Shown: in pieces, positions 1 through 8,526 of the stretch
Position numbering within the stretch: the first letter of the stretch is position 1
Layout: every line of letters begins with the position of its first letter
DNA from: a virus
DNA: 21,385 bases
Virus record (IMG/VR): IMGVR_UViG_3300032770_000099
Location: 1-21,385 of that record
Direction: 5' to 3' (one strand)
The notes under the pieces: generated by a model
The model's input: only the letters and a program-made list of their open reading frames with translations
What the model was told of the DNA's origin: nothing
Databases searched by the model: none
Program-made: the position numbers and the translations under genes

Positions 1-521
1 GTAACGGCGGTGCCGGCGGTACGGGTCTCGCAGCCGGCGGATCCGCTGGAACGTATGGGCCGGGCATCGCTAGCGGCGGTTCGCTTTTCGCCGCCATGGG
101 ATCCTCGACCGGGACGCTATTTGGTGTTGGGATCAATCAAGTCGCTGGTGGCGGGGGCGGCGGCGGGGGCGGAGGCGGAACCAGCGGGGGTGGCGGAACA
201 AGCTCCGGCGGCGGCGGCGGCGGAGGCGGAGGCGTAGTGCTGATCGCGTCGCCCATAATTACCGGTTCAGGGACGATCAGTGCAGTCGGAGGCGCCGGAG
301 GCAACGCGACCGGCTCTGCTGGAAGCGGTCCTGGCGGTGGCGGCGGAGGCGGCGGCGGCGGCGGATTGATCGTTTTGACCAGTGCGCAAACAGCTTTTTT
401 GCCGCCGTTCTTCACGGCATTTCCAACGCTCAACGTGGCCGGCGGTGCCGCAGGTTCGGGACTGGGCGGCGCGGCCGGTGTAGCAGGGCACAACGGGGCC
501 GTGTTCCAGGTAGTCGCATGA
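1..521 (+). CDS. Glycine-rich tail-type protein, C-terminal part (5' end outside window)
   Basis: The frame is open from position 3 and ends at TGA 519-521, so the window holds only the C-terminal ~172 residues. An internal ATG at 96 is not needed as a start because the upstream codons are equally Gly/Ala/Ser-rich. Two long poly-glycine blocks alternate with short hydrophobic strands (VVLIASPIITGSG and GLIVLTSAQTAFLPP). This pattern is known from glycine-rich domains of phage tail and adhesin proteins, where poly-Gly helices form a receptor-binding tip. The last bases overlap the next start codon (ATGA at 518-521), so the two genes are probably translationally coupled. A structural or adhesin role is inferred from composition and neighbours. 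A glycine-rich cell-surface protein of a host bacterium would look much the same. Confidence 0.7.
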   Translation, partial: NGGAGGTGLAAGGSAGTYGPGIASGGSLFAAMGSSTGTLFGVGINQVAGGGGGGGGGGGTSGGGGTSSGGGGGGGGGVVLIASPIITGSGTISAVGGAGGNATGSAGSGPGGGGGGGGGGGLIVLTSAQTAFLPPFFTAFPTLNVAGGAAGSGLGGAAGVAGHNGAVFQVVA

Positions 522-799
522 TTTGGATCGCGCTTGTCGGCGCAACGCTCGTTCTCGTCAACGGCGTTGGGCCGTGGGGGATCCTCAAACGGTTGCGCGC
601 GCTTTGGCCGAGCCTGCTCGATTGCGCGCAATGCACGGGCATGTGGGTCGGCATCGCGGCCGGCGCGAGCGGCGTCGCGTCAACTGGACACGGCTGGATT
701 CTCGATGCCTTGATTGCGGGCGCCGCAACGAGCTTCTTGTCCCTGGCGGCGTATGCGATACTCTTTAACTTGCTCGGCGATCCGAACGACAAGGAATGA
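518..799 (+). CDS. Small membrane protein, DUF1360-like
   Basis: A 93-residue protein starts at ATG 518 inside the stop region of the glycine-rich gene (ATGA overlap), with AGG about seven bases upstream. It has an N-terminal hydrophobic segment (residues 2-20), a central C-x-x-C-x-G-x-W-x-G motif (LLDCAQCTGMWVG, about 34-46) and a C-terminal hydrophobic helix (about 62-85). The motif plus two to three membrane segments recalls the DUF1360 family of small membrane proteins found in bacteria and phages, whose function is unknown. Given its place after a tail-type gene, a lysis or membrane-associated role is conceivable but not shown. The cysteine pair could bind metal or form a disulfide. Confidence 0.7.
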   Translation: MIWIALVGATLVLVNGVGPWGILKRLRALWPSLLDCAQCTGMWVGIAAGASGVASTGHGWILDALIAGAATSFLSLAAYAILFNLLGDPNDKE

Positions 800-804
800 T
801 CCCC

Positions 805-1053
805 ATGCGCAGAAAATTGAAAAACCTGAAGCACAAGTCCGGGCATTCCGAAAACGGTTCGCCGCGCCAAATGCTCGACGAGGCGCTTCAGCGTGAAGCG
901 CTCAACAACGCGAACGTGGGCGCCAACACCGGCGGCGCCTCCTCGCCGCATTGGGATTCGCAGTATAGCGGTTGGGCGCACGCGTCGCGACCGCGGGACT
1001 TCGCGATTTCTTTGCGTGCCATCACGCCGCTCGCGCCTCCGCCGCCAAGCTAA
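805..1053 (+). CDS. Small hypothetical protein
   Basis: I do not recognise this protein of about 82 residues. It has a basic N-terminus (MRRKLKNLKHKSG), a polar Asn/Ala/Gly-rich middle and a proline-rich end (APPPPS). An upstream ATG at 796 overlaps the previous stop as ATGA. I prefer ATG 805 because AAGGA at 791-795 then lies nine bases upstream, whereas it would directly touch the 796 start. No membrane segment or recognisable domain is visible. It ends 28 bases before the promoter at 1082-1111, so it probably closes the operon of the two genes before it. Confidence 0.55.
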   Translation: MRRKLKNLKHKSGHSENGSPRQMLDEALQREALNNANVGANTGGASSPHWDSQYSGWAHASRPRDFAISLRAITPLAPPPPS

Positions 1054-1081
1054 CGCGAAACAGACGGTTGTCGCGCTTCGA

Positions 1082-1111
1082 TTGACAGTTCGCGACAGTC
1101 GGCTGTAACTT
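1082..1111 (+). promoter_or_regulatory. Sigma70-type promoter for the glycan-modification block
   Basis: TTGACA at 1082-1087 is a perfect -35 consensus. It is followed by an 18-base spacer and TAACTT at 1106-1111 as the -10. The GTG start codon at 1119 lies only seven bases after the -10, so transcription would begin at or within a base or two of the start codon and give a leaderless or nearly leaderless mRNA. No Shine-Dalgarno sequence is visible before 1119, which fits. The element sits in the 65-base gap between the previous stop and the first glycosyltransferase gene. Confidence 0.65.
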
Positions 1112-1118
1112 GCGACCG

Positions 1119-1917
1119 GTGAAGCTCGGCGTTCCGGTTCTCGTCAATTTCGAGGGGCTCGTCCGTCTGATCGAATCGGCCGAACGCGGATCGTTGGCGC
1201 CGAGCGGCTACGTGATCGTGTTCAACGGCGGCGATCTGTCATCGCTTCCAAATCGTCCGTGGCGCTCGAAGATCCACGCCGTCATCCCCGATGAGAATAT
1301 CGGCGTTGCAGCGTCTTGGAACAAGATGCTCGAGCTCGGCGAACCGATTGTCATCGCGAACGACGACGTCGTCCTCGGCGAGCGCACCTTCGAGGAAATG
1401 ACACGTGATCTCGAGACTCATCGAATTGTTGGAAACGGCTGGTGCCTTTTCGGGCAGACGCCGGAGTGCACGCAAACAGTCGGGTTCTACGACGAAAACT
1501 TTTGGCCCGGGTACTACGAAGACTCGGACTACGCTGTCCGTCTCGTGCGCGCCGGTGTGAGCGGCACTTGGAATTGCTCCGAGCCGGTGCAACATGCCGG
1601 CTGTTGGACGACTTTCAACGCTCTCGGGCGCCCCGACTGGATGGCCGTCGCGATCGAACAATCTCGGCTTTATTTCGTGCAGAAGTGGGGCGGTATGCCT
1701 GACTCGGAAACCTACTCTAAGCCGTTTGACGGGCGGATCCCAGACGGCTGGTCGCTCCGACCGAAAGCGAGTGTTCGATGTACATGCGACCGAGAAGTGC
1801 GCGCTCGATCCCGACGTGTACGCGCTGCTCTTGAAGCGTGCAGAGGCTTGCCCCACAAACATGTCAGAGGACAGGTTCTTGAACACCGCACACAGAGCTA
1901 TGGAGGCGGCAAAATGA
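1119..1917 (+). CDS. GT2-family glycosyltransferase, reading frame broken near 1770
   Basis: This is a GT-A fold glycosyltransferase. Residues 1-80 give the nucleotide-sugar-binding half, NDD at 81-83 is the DxD-like metal/donor site, and GFYDENFWPGYYEDSDYAVR (about 122-141) is the typical acceptor/catalytic-base segment of GT2 enzymes. Around 1765-1778 the coding signal moves from this frame to the next one: the natural continuation (RVFDVHATEKC...LDPDVYALLLKR) ends at TGA 1915-1917, overlapping an ATG at 1914. One surplus base here would explain it. Without the shift the frame reads straight into the next gene, through an Arg-rich stretch that does not look like a folded protein. GTG 1119 is chosen over TTG 1110 because of the promoter at 1082-1111. 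The donor and acceptor are unknown. Confidence 0.7.
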
Positions 1918-3149
1918 CTGCCAGAATTATGGTGGGGGTGCCTTGCTTCGCTGAACCGCGTGAATTGCTGTTGAGCGCAATTCGATCTTTCTTAAGCCCG
2001 GAGACGCATGTGGTTGCGATCGAAAACGGCGCGACAGCCGATGTTAAATCGGTTTTACGCGAGATGGGCGCTTCGATCTCTGTGGTGCGCAACGACGTGA
2101 ACGTCTACGTGAATCCGGCATGGAATCAGTTGGCGGAAATCTTTCTGGCCTCAGAACACGACGTACTAGTTCTAGCGAACGCCGATCTGATCGCATCGCC
2201 GAATTGGACGAAGTCGTTACTGATGCGCTGCGATAGCGCGGAACAAAGAGAATATTGGATCGCCAGACTACTCAACGAAAACGAGATCTACGCGCCACTA
2301 GAGCCGTCCGCGGACTCGACCGCTACAGACTATGTACACGGGGCCTTCTTCGCGATGTCCAGGGAGGCCGTGTCGATCGCATTCCCTATACCTTCCGAGC
2401 TTCTTATCCACTGCGGCGACGATTGGATCTACTGGCTACTAAGATGGGCCGGATTCGCGCAGCGGACTGTGCACGGCATGGGGGTGTGGCATAAGGGGGC
2501 CGTCAGCGGATCTAGTTTGCACGAGTTCGACGCGATAACAGAAAGCGATCGCATTCGGTGGGATTCGGGGCTCAACAAGATATGCACTGCACTGGGCAAA
2601 ATCGAAAGGCAGTATCATCAGTGTGAGATCGAGCCGTCCGACATTAACGAGCATATCTCGGTTCTGTCGATGTACGCGAGCAAGTGCGCGCACGTCACGG
2701 AATTCGGCGCGGGCAGATCTACATGGGGGTTACTGCGCGGGCGTCCGAAGTCGATGCGGAGTTACGATATCCGCCATTTGGATATGCGGGAGTTAAGCGA
2801 GATCGCCGCGGCGGCGAAAATCGATTTTCGATTCTGCGTCGAAAGCGCCTTAGCGGCTAGCATCGAAAAAACAGATCTATTGTTCATCGACACGATACAC
2901 AACTACGCTCAGCTCCGATGCGAGTTATTTGTACATGAGTCGAAAGTACGTAAGCACATCCTCATGCACGATACAACGACTTACGGCAGTCGGGACGAGT
3001 CCGAGAGCGGGCTCGGTTTATGGCCGGCGATCGTAGAGTTCCTAGACGCGCATTCGGATTGGCGCCTAGAAAATCGACTGAGCAACAACAACGGGCTAAC
3101 GATCCTGACACGCAAATCGACTATGTCGCTCGAAAAAGAATTAGGGTAG
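1914..3149 (+). CDS. GT2 glycosyltransferase fused to a class I methyltransferase-like domain
   Basis: A protein of 411 residues. It opens with a GT2 fold: VGVPCFAEPRELLLSAI at 7-23, VVAIENG at 33-39 and LANAD at 87-91 as the DxD-like site, continuing to about residue 215. From about 245 to 400 follows a Rossmann-type methyltransferase-like domain with EFGAGRSTWGL (263-273), DLLFIDTIHNYAQL (321-334) and ILMHDTTTYG (349-358). That pattern is shared by Methyltransf_24 and cephalosporin-hydroxylase-like proteins. The start is well supported: GGAGG at 1902-1906, seven bases before ATG 1914, which overlaps the upstream TGA. Without the frame break it would simply be read as the second half of one long open frame from 1110. 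It uses many TTA, CTA and ATA codons, unlike the next gene. The substrate is not known; addition and methylation of a sugar is the inference. Confidence 0.75.
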   Translation: MTARIMVGVPCFAEPRELLLSAIRSFLSPETHVVAIENGATADVKSVLREMGASISVVRNDVNVYVNPAWNQLAEIFLASEHDVLVLANADLIASPNWTKSLLMRCDSAEQREYWIARLLNENEIYAPLEPSADSTATDYVHGAFFAMSREAVSIAFPIPSELLIHCGDDWIYWLLRWAGFAQRTVHGMGVWHKGAVSGSSLHEFDAITESDRIRWDSGLNKICTALGKIERQYHQCEIEPSDINEHISVLSMYASKCAHVTEFGAGRSTWGLLRGRPKSMRSYDIRHLDMRELSEIAAAAKIDFRFCVESALAASIEKTDLLFIDTIHNYAQLRCELFVHESKVRKHILMHDTTTYGSRDESESGLGLWPAIVEFLDAHSDWRLENRLSNNNGLTILTRKSTMSLEKELG

Positions 3150-3150
3150 C

Positions 3151-6100
3151 ATGGGGTCGATAATGACCGTGAAGCCGCTCCCGTTTAGCCCCGAGAACGC
3201 CGATGCCGTCAGCTACGTTTGCACGCTCCCTGAAGAAGGTCTAGCGCAGCTCGAGATCTTAAAAGATCTCGGCTGCAAGCCGCATCATCGCGTGCTCGAA
3301 ATAGGATGCGGCGCTCTGGTCGCCGGCTTTCCGATCATGCAATACCTCGATGCCGGCAACTACTTCGGCATCGATCCGAACTCGTGGCTCATCCAGTCGA
3401 CGTTGAGGGCATCCGAGGCCGCGCCGACTGTCGTGGCGAAACGACCGCAATTTTCTCCCCGCGCGGACTTTCGCACCGGATTGGGTTGGAAGTTCGATTT
3501 CATCATTTCGCACTCGATCTTGAGCCACGCCTCGGACAGTCAGCTCGACGAGTTTTTTGTCGCGGCTAGAGAACAGCTCGCACCAGAAGGCGTGCTCGCC
3601 GCTTCGATACGGCTCGCTGAAGGCAATGAATTCGGTTCACCGGGGAGCGCTCGACATGGCGCCGATTTTCGAGAATGGCAGTACCCGGGCGTCTCATGGT
3701 TCAAACGCGACGATGTGCTCGATCGAGCTAGAAAAGTCGGGCTGACCGCTGCTGTAGCGCCGGAAATGACGAAAACGATTCTTCAAGGCAATCCAAAGGC
3801 CGTTCATGATTGGATCGTAGCGCGACCGACGAAAGTAACGCTCGTCACAGGATTTTTTCGATTGGAAGACCGGCGCATCGACGAGGACGAGCAGTTCCGA
3901 CAATTCGAACGGCTTGCTAAATGCGGCGCTCCGATCTTGGTGTTTCTAGATGAACGGCTCATGGATCGAGCTTGGTGGCGCGAGAATGTCCAGATCGTCC
4001 CGATGCGGCTCGGAGATCTATGGCCATTCAAATGGGCCGAAGGACGCGAACTGACGCTTCCGGCGCATCGCACACTCGAGAAGGACACGCGCGATTTCCT
4101 ATTGCTCCAAAATTCGAAGATAGAGCTGCTTGACCTTGCCCGCTCGCTCGATAACGTGTCGACGCATTTCGCTTGGATCGACTTCGGTATCATGAAGATC
4201 GTCCGCGACGAGGAGTCTTTTCGGAAACGCTTGCGAGCGCTACACCCTCCGGCGGGATGCGTGCTCGCTCCAGGATGTTGGGGCGCAGCGGCGGAAGCGC
4301 CGCCATTGACAGACGATGTCGTGCATTGGCGGTTCTGCGGAGGATTTTTGCTCGTCGATAGGAACCGAATACGCGATCTCGTCGCATTGAACGCTACGCT
4401 CCATGCCGATCCCGTTTCGTTGACCTGGGAGGTCAACAACTGGGCTCGAATGGAACGCGCCGGCTTCCGCTTCGACTGGTACAAAGCCGACCACGATGAC
4501 AGCATCATCGACTTCGAAAAAGCGATCGAGCGGCCGAAACGTCTCCCCGAGATCCCGCGTGTCTGTCTCGTGATGAATGTTCGAAACGAGAGCAAGATTA
4601 TCGAACGCTGTTTGACGTCCGCGCTCCCGTTCATCGACGCTTGGGCCATTTCGATCGACAGCCGATCGGACGACAACACGGCCGAGCTGATCACGAAGTT
4701 TTTCGAACAGTATCCGCTACCGGGGAAGCTCGAACGGATCGAGTTCAAAAACTTTGCTCACGGCCGAAACGAGGGCCTCCGCGTCGCGCGCTCTGTCCCC
4801 GATTGGGATTACGCGTTGCTCATCGACGCCGACATGGTGCTTCAAGGGACGCTCGACAAAAGCGCGCTCGTCGCTCCGGCATATAAGATCATCCAATACG
4901 CCGGAACGCTCAAGAACCCGAACACGCGCCTCCTGCGTCGCGACGTTCCCGCTTGCTACGTCGGAGTCACCCATGAACACCTCTCTGTCGAAGGCGTCGA
5001 ATACGCACCGATCACCAGTTTGACCATCGACGACCGCAACGATGGCGGGAGCAAGTCGGACAAGACGGAGCGGGACATCCGATTACTTCTCGATGGCTTG
5101 CAAGAAGAACCGAACAACGAGCGGTACATGTTCTATCTAGGGAACTCGTATCGCGAGTCCGATCGACCGCACCGCGCGATCTACTGGTACAAGAAGCGCA
5201 TCGAACGTGGCGGGTGGGACGAGGAGATCTGGTACTCGTACTACGGGATCGCGATCTGCTTGAAAGATCTCGGCGACGAGCCGGCCTTCATCGAAGCGTG
5301 CTTCGAAGCGTATAACTATCGTCCTTGGCGCGCAGAAGCACTCAATTTGCTCGCCACGTACTACCGCGAAAAAGGGAAGAACGACCCGGCCGCTTTGATC
5401 GCCGAGGCGTTCATTCGAACCAAGCCGGCAGACGAGATGCTCTTCATGGAATTGAACGTCTACGACTTCGGGGCCAAGCGCGAGCTCGCCATTACCGGGT
5501 ACCACAGTAAAATCCCGGAGCGGCGCGAAGCGGGATATCGCGCGTGCACCGAGCTCACGCTCCATCGCGACGATTTCATCCGAAACGAAGCGCGCCGAAA
5601 CTTTACGTTCTACGCGAAGTCGGCGGCTACGCTCTTCGAGGCCGAGATTCGAGAGATCGACTGGAAACCGGGCGACGGTTGGGCGCCGATGAACCCCTCG
5701 ATCTTCGTCGAGAAGGAGGCGCGGTTGGCGCTCGTTCGGACGGTCAACTACGTCGTCGTTGACGGTGAGTACCCGACAATCGACGGCAGCGGGATCATCC
5801 GAACGCGCAACTACATCGTCGAAATGGACGAAAGCTGGAGGCCGATTCGATCAACGCTGATCGAAGACGTGACCGGCACGCCGCGCAGCAAGTTCCCCGT
5901 CGAGGGGCTCGAGGACTGTCGCTTGTGGTCGAGCGCCGATTCGTACTTCGTGTCCGCGACGGTACGCGACCTCTCCGACAACGTCGATGGCCGCTGCGAG
6001 ATGATCATTGGCCGGCTCGACGAGAAGAGACACGTCGATGCGATCATGCCGATCCGCGACTACGAGGGGCACAAGACGCAGAAGAACTGGATGCCGATCG

Positions 6101-6534
6101 CCGGCCGTCCGGGATCCTTCTTGTACTGGTGCGATCCGACCATCGCCATTCGATGCTATTCGCCCGGCGGTGGTTCATCCGATGTCGGCGAGCGGACCGT
6201 CGAGATCGCACGACACACGGCACCCGCTCGGCTCGTCGATTTCCGGGGTGGCTCTCAACTTATCCGACACGGAGACGGGTGGTTATGCCTCGTGCACGAA
6301 GTCGCTTGGCGGCCGGAGCGCGTATATTTGCATCGCTTCGTCGCGCTCACTGGAGACTTCCGGATTACTGCTGTCAGCGACTTGTTCTACTTTTCCCGTG
6401 TAGGTATTGAATTTTGCGCGGGTCTTGCGCGAGATGGCAAAAAGCTAGTTGCTAGCTTCGGTGTAAACGACGCCTCTGCACACCTCGCTTTCTTCGATCC
6501 GAGCATCGTCGACAGTCGATTGGTGCCTCTGTAA
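3151..6534 (+). CDS. 1127-residue multidomain glycan-modification protein (methyltransferase, HtrL/YibB-like, GT2, TPR-like, propeller)
   Basis: Domains in order. Residues 20-215 are a class I SAM methyltransferase (VLEIGCG 48-54, FGIDP 72-76, a motif around FDFIISHSILSH 115-126). Residues 228-450 resemble HtrL/YibB (pfam09612-like), with TLVTGFFRLED, ILVFLDE and WIDFGIMKIV. Residues 468-640 are a GT2 domain with MNVRNESKIIERCL and IDADM (558-562) as the DxD site. Residues 645-760 are TPR-like helices (YMFYLGNSYRESDRPHRAIY, EALNLLATYYREKG). Residues 845-1120 are a beta-propeller-like region with GLEDCRLW (919-926), KNWMPI, GGSQLIRHGDGWLCLVHEV and IEFCAGLA, recalling five-bladed GH43/GH130-like propellers. 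It begins one base after the upstream stop; ATG 3163 is an alternative start. The combination suggests an enzyme that builds, methylates and measures or trims a glycan on a protein target. That role is inferred. Confidence 0.8.
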   Translation: MGSIMTVKPLPFSPENADAVSYVCTLPEEGLAQLEILKDLGCKPHHRVLEIGCGALVAGFPIMQYLDAGNYFGIDPNSWLIQSTLRASEAAPTVVAKRPQFSPRADFRTGLGWKFDFIISHSILSHASDSQLDEFFVAAREQLAPEGVLAASIRLAEGNEFGSPGSARHGADFREWQYPGVSWFKRDDVLDRARKVGLTAAVAPEMTKTILQGNPKAVHDWIVARPTKVTLVTGFFRLEDRRIDEDEQFRQFERLAKCGAPILVFLDERLMDRAWWRENVQIVPMRLGDLWPFKWAEGRELTLPAHRTLEKDTRDFLLLQNSKIELLDLARSLDNVSTHFAWIDFGIMKIVRDEESFRKRLRALHPPAGCVLAPGCWGAAAEAPPLTDDVVHWRFCGGFLLVDRNRIRDLVALNATLHADPVSLTWEVNNWARMERAGFRFDWYKADHDDSIIDFEKAIERPKRLPEIPRVCLVMNVRNESKIIERCLTSALPFIDAWAISIDSRSDDNTAELITKFFEQYPLPGKLERIEFKNFAHGRNEGLRVARSVPDWDYALLIDADMVLQGTLDKSALVAPAYKIIQYAGTLKNPNTRLLRRDVPACYVGVTHEHLSVEGVEYAPITSLTIDDRNDGGSKSDKTERDIRLLLDGLQEEPNNERYMFYLGNSYRESDRPHRAIYWYKKRIERGGWDEEIWYSYYGIAICLKDLGDEPAFIEACFEAYNYRPWRAEALNLLATYYREKGKNDPAALIAEAFIRTKPADEMLFMELNVYDFGAKRELAITGYHSKIPERREAGYRACTELTLHRDDFIRNEARRNFTFYAKSAATLFEAEIREIDWKPGDGWAPMNPSIFVEKEARLALVRTVNYVVVDGEYPTIDGSGIIRTRNYIVEMDESWRPIRSTLIEDVTGTPRSKFPVEGLEDCRLWSSADSYFVSATVRDLSDNVDGRCEMIIGRLDEKRHVDAIMPIRDYEGHKTQKNWMPIAGRPGSFLYWCDPTIAIRCYSPGGGSSDVGERTVEIARHTAPARLVDFRGGSQLIRHGDGWLCLVHEVAWRPERVYLHRFVALTGDFRITAVSDLFYFSRVGIEFCAGLARDGKKLVASFGVNDASAHLAFFDPSIVDSRLVPL

Positions 6535-6683
6535 ACTCGAGGCTGTGCAAGCCGTAGCCGTAAGCGCCTCGAGCGCCGCTTCGCGCCCGTCCGCCACGGG
6601 CGCGCCCGCAACCGGTTCGGCCAATCTCAAAAGAGAGGTGGCCGTGTAGCTCACGGCCGTCGAAAGCAGAGGTCATTTTTTCG
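6535..6683 (+). promoter_or_regulatory. Structured leader with four hairpins, two mutually exclusive
   Basis: This 149-base gap has no gene. It can form four stems: 6536-6543 with 6566-6573 (8 bp); 6582-6590 with 6596-6604 (9 bp, 5-base loop); 6618-6623 plus 6625-6628 with 6633-6636 plus 6639-6644 (10 bp around AAAA, with a small internal loop); and 6640-6646 with 6652-6658 (7 bp, 5-base loop). The last two share 6640-6644, so only one can form at a time, the geometry of an attenuator or RNA switch. A run of six T at 6676-6681 lies 17 bases after the last stem, just before the fibre start at 6684. I see no clear -35/-10 pair. Control of fibre expression is an inference. Confidence 0.45.
6536..6573 (+). 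terminator. Hairpin directly after the glycan block, possible terminator
   Basis: CTCGAGGC at 6536-6543 pairs perfectly with GCCTCGAG at 6566-6573 around a 22-base loop, two bases after the stop codon of the 1127-residue gene. There is no T-run after it, so classic intrinsic termination is uncertain. The second hairpin at 6582-6604 could act with it. Confidence 0.35.
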
Positions 6684-7529
6684 ATGGCACGAACTATTGG
6701 GCGACGGAGCTACGCGACCGAAACTTACCCGGAGAGACCGCCTACTGTCGGCGGTAGCGGGACCGGCGTCACTGGCCCGAGCGGGCCTACCGGGCCGACC
6801 GGCGCAACCGGGCCGGCGGGCACCGCGACGAATACGGGCGCAACCGGCCCAACAGGATCGCCTGGGGCTGCGGGTGCTACCGGCAGCAGTTCGACTGGGA
6901 GCACCGGTGCGACCGGGCCTACAGGGCGCACGGGTCCAACCGGCGCTCAAGGCGCTACCGGTGCGACCGGAGCTCAAGGCACAGGCGTTACCGGACCGGC
7001 AGGTGTCACAGGTCCGACCGGTTTTACCGGCCCCGCCGGGACGGCATCGAGCACTGGCGCTACCGGGCCAACCGGTCCGACCGGAGCGATCGGGACGGGC
7101 CCCACTGGGCCAAGCGGGAATACCGGACCGGCAGGACCGACTGGAATCGGCTCGACAGGCCCTACCGGGGCTGTAGGCGCGCTCGGCGCGACCGGCGCCA
7201 CAGGGCCGAACAACAACGCTTCGATACCGGTCGTCGATGACGGTTCATCCGGGACAGCGGCGACTATCGATTGGTCTGCGGGCGTGGTCCACAAGATCAC
7301 TCTGACCGGCAATTGCACGTTCACGTTCACGGCCCCTGTCGGCCCGTCATGGCTTCAGATCAAACTTACGCAAGATGGGGTAGGATCCAGACTCGCCACG
7401 TGGCCGACCATCAAATGGGTCGGCGGGACCGTGCCGACGCTGACGACGACAGCCGGAGGGATCGATATCGTTTCTTTGTGGTACGATGGGGCGGCCTATT
7501 TCGGCATCCCGTCCTTGGGGTTCGCGTAA
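6684..7529 (+). CDS. Collagen-like fibre protein, cassette A
   Basis: A protein of 281 residues. Residues 1-23 form a short N-terminal peptide ([14 protein letters not shown]), which matches the N-terminus of the cassette B fibre ([14 protein letters not shown]) and may attach the fibre to the virion. Residues 24-175 are Gly-X-Y triplets, mostly G-P-T and G-A-T, expected to form a collagen-type triple helix. Residues 180-281 form a compact beta-rich head with [18 protein letters not shown] and YDGAAYFG, shared with the cassette C fibre. AGAGG about eleven bases upstream serves as ribosome site. Phage collagen-like proteins are usually tail fibres or their trimeric stalks. Thr in the third triplet position is a known O-glycosylation site in Bacillus BclA, and the glycosyltransferase block lies just upstream. 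Confidence 0.8.
   Translation: MARTIGRRSYATETYPERPPTVGGSGTGVTGPSGPTGPTGATGPAGTATNTGATGPTGSPGAAGATGSSSTGSTGATGPTGRTGPTGAQGATGATGAQGTGVTGPAGVTGPTGFTGPAGTASSTGATGPTGPTGAIGTGPTGPSGNTGPAGPTGIGSTGPTGAVGALGATGATGPNNNASIPVVDDGSSGTAATIDWSAGVVHKITLTGNCTFTFTAPVGPSWLQIKLTQDGVGSRLATWPTIKWVGGTVPTLTTTAGGIDIVSLWYDGAAYFGIPSLGFA
6753..7208 (+). repeat. Collagen-like Gly-X-Thr triplet region, fibre A
   Basis: About 150 residues of near-continuous Gly-X-Y triplets with Thr dominant in the Y position. Interruptions recur: an AGTATNTGATG-type break, where one Gly is replaced, and GAIGTGPTG, where one triplet has only two residues. Synonymous codons are mixed heavily, so the protein repeat is much cleaner than the DNA repeat. 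Confidence 0.85.
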
Positions 7530-7530
7530 A

Positions 7531-8526
7531 ATGCGCCCCGGACTGTTCTTTACCGGCGGATCGCCGGATCAAGGGCCGCCAAAGCCTGTGTTGACGGCCC
7601 CGTTGAATGCTCCGCTTTTCAATGGCGTCGCCACTACGGTATCTGCGACAGTGGCCGGTACGATCGATCGTATCGATTGGGTGCTGGATCCCGGAATAGG
7701 TGAGACCGTAGTCGCAACCGATTCGACGGCGCCCTACTCGCAGAGTTGGACGCCAACCGGAATCGTTGACGGGAATCACACGCTCGTAGCGCGATCGGTT
7801 CGCGGCGCGCAACATACCGATTCATTACCGACGGCAGTGAACATCGGTGAAGTGTTGTATACACTCGCACCGTCAGTTACATGTTTGCGGGCGTGGCAAT
7901 CCGATTTCGGGGTCAGCGACGACGGATCAGGGCACTGCAACTCGTGGACTGACGGGAAAAACTCGACGAATGCGGCGCAAGCTACTAGCACAAAACGGCC
8001 GGCAATAGTCGCCGACGGTTTAGGGCTGCACACCGCGTTGAGTTTCGACGGCGTCGATGACCTATTGAATGAGCCGACGTTAGATCTCCCGTCTCCGGGG
8101 ATCACGCACACGTTCATCTGGTGCATATGCAACATTAAGACATGGGTTGCAGGCCACGGGCCTTTCGGCACCGGTGTGGGGACCACTCAAGTCCAACCGC
8201 ACACCGGGACGCCCAAATTAGCCGCGTACAACGGCACTTTCGGTCCGGATAACGGTGGCATGTCCGTGGGGACGCCAACCAAGATCGAAGTTTGGTTCAC
8301 TAACAGCACTTCCGACTATTTGAAGGTCGGCGCTACCACGACGACAGGCACTAATTTAGGTAACGTGAATCCTGGAGCCGGTATCAATATTGGCGCTGTG
8401 ATCGCCGGATTCGAAGCGAACTGCGATGTATATGCATTGTTGGTGTTTACCGACAAACCATCTTCGTCCGAGCTGTCAGCCATGTCGGCGGCGGCAGCAG
8501 CTATGTACCCGGGGTTGGCTGAGTAG
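7531..8526 (+). CDS. Ig-like plus LamG-like (concanavalin-type) protein, cassette A
   Basis: A protein of 331 residues. After a short N-terminus, residues 18-105 look like a bacterial Ig-like domain (PVLTAPLNAPLFNG, IDRIDWVLD, VDGNHTLVARSVRG). Residues 115-325 resemble a LamG or concanavalin A-like lectin domain (LRAWQSDFGV, SWTDGKN, LHTALSFDGVDDLL, a closing YALLVFTDKPSS). Such domains bind carbohydrate and are common in phage tail adhesins. I use ATG 7531, one base after the fibre stop; the upstream ATG at 7486 would add residues that only mirror the end of the fibre gene in another frame. The stop codon lies inside the 5' arm of the hairpin at 8521-8563. Ile is often coded by ATA and Leu by TTA or CTA. 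Confidence 0.75.
   Translation: MRPGLFFTGGSPDQGPPKPVLTAPLNAPLFNGVATTVSATVAGTIDRIDWVLDPGIGETVVATDSTAPYSQSWTPTGIVDGNHTLVARSVRGAQHTDSLPTAVNIGEVLYTLAPSVTCLRAWQSDFGVSDDGSGHCNSWTDGKNSTNAAQATSTKRPAIVADGLGLHTALSFDGVDDLLNEPTLDLPSPGITHTFIWCICNIKTWVAGHGPFGTGVGTTQVQPHTGTPKLAAYNGTFGPDNGGMSVGTPTKIEVWFTNSTSDYLKVGATTTTGTNLGNVNPGAGINIGAVIAGFEANCDVYALLVFTDKPSSSELSAMSAAAAAMYPGLAE

Noticed and set aside
1110-3149. One 679-residue protein
   Set aside because: The middle (about residues 218-268) is Arg-rich and unlike a folded protein, the neighbouring frame codes better there, and GGAGG plus ATG at 1914 mark a separate second gene.
3804-4748. 314-residue antisense frame in the large enzyme gene
   Set aside because: Ser/Arg-rich composition without domain signals; it lies opposite clearly conserved GT2 and HtrL-like motifs.
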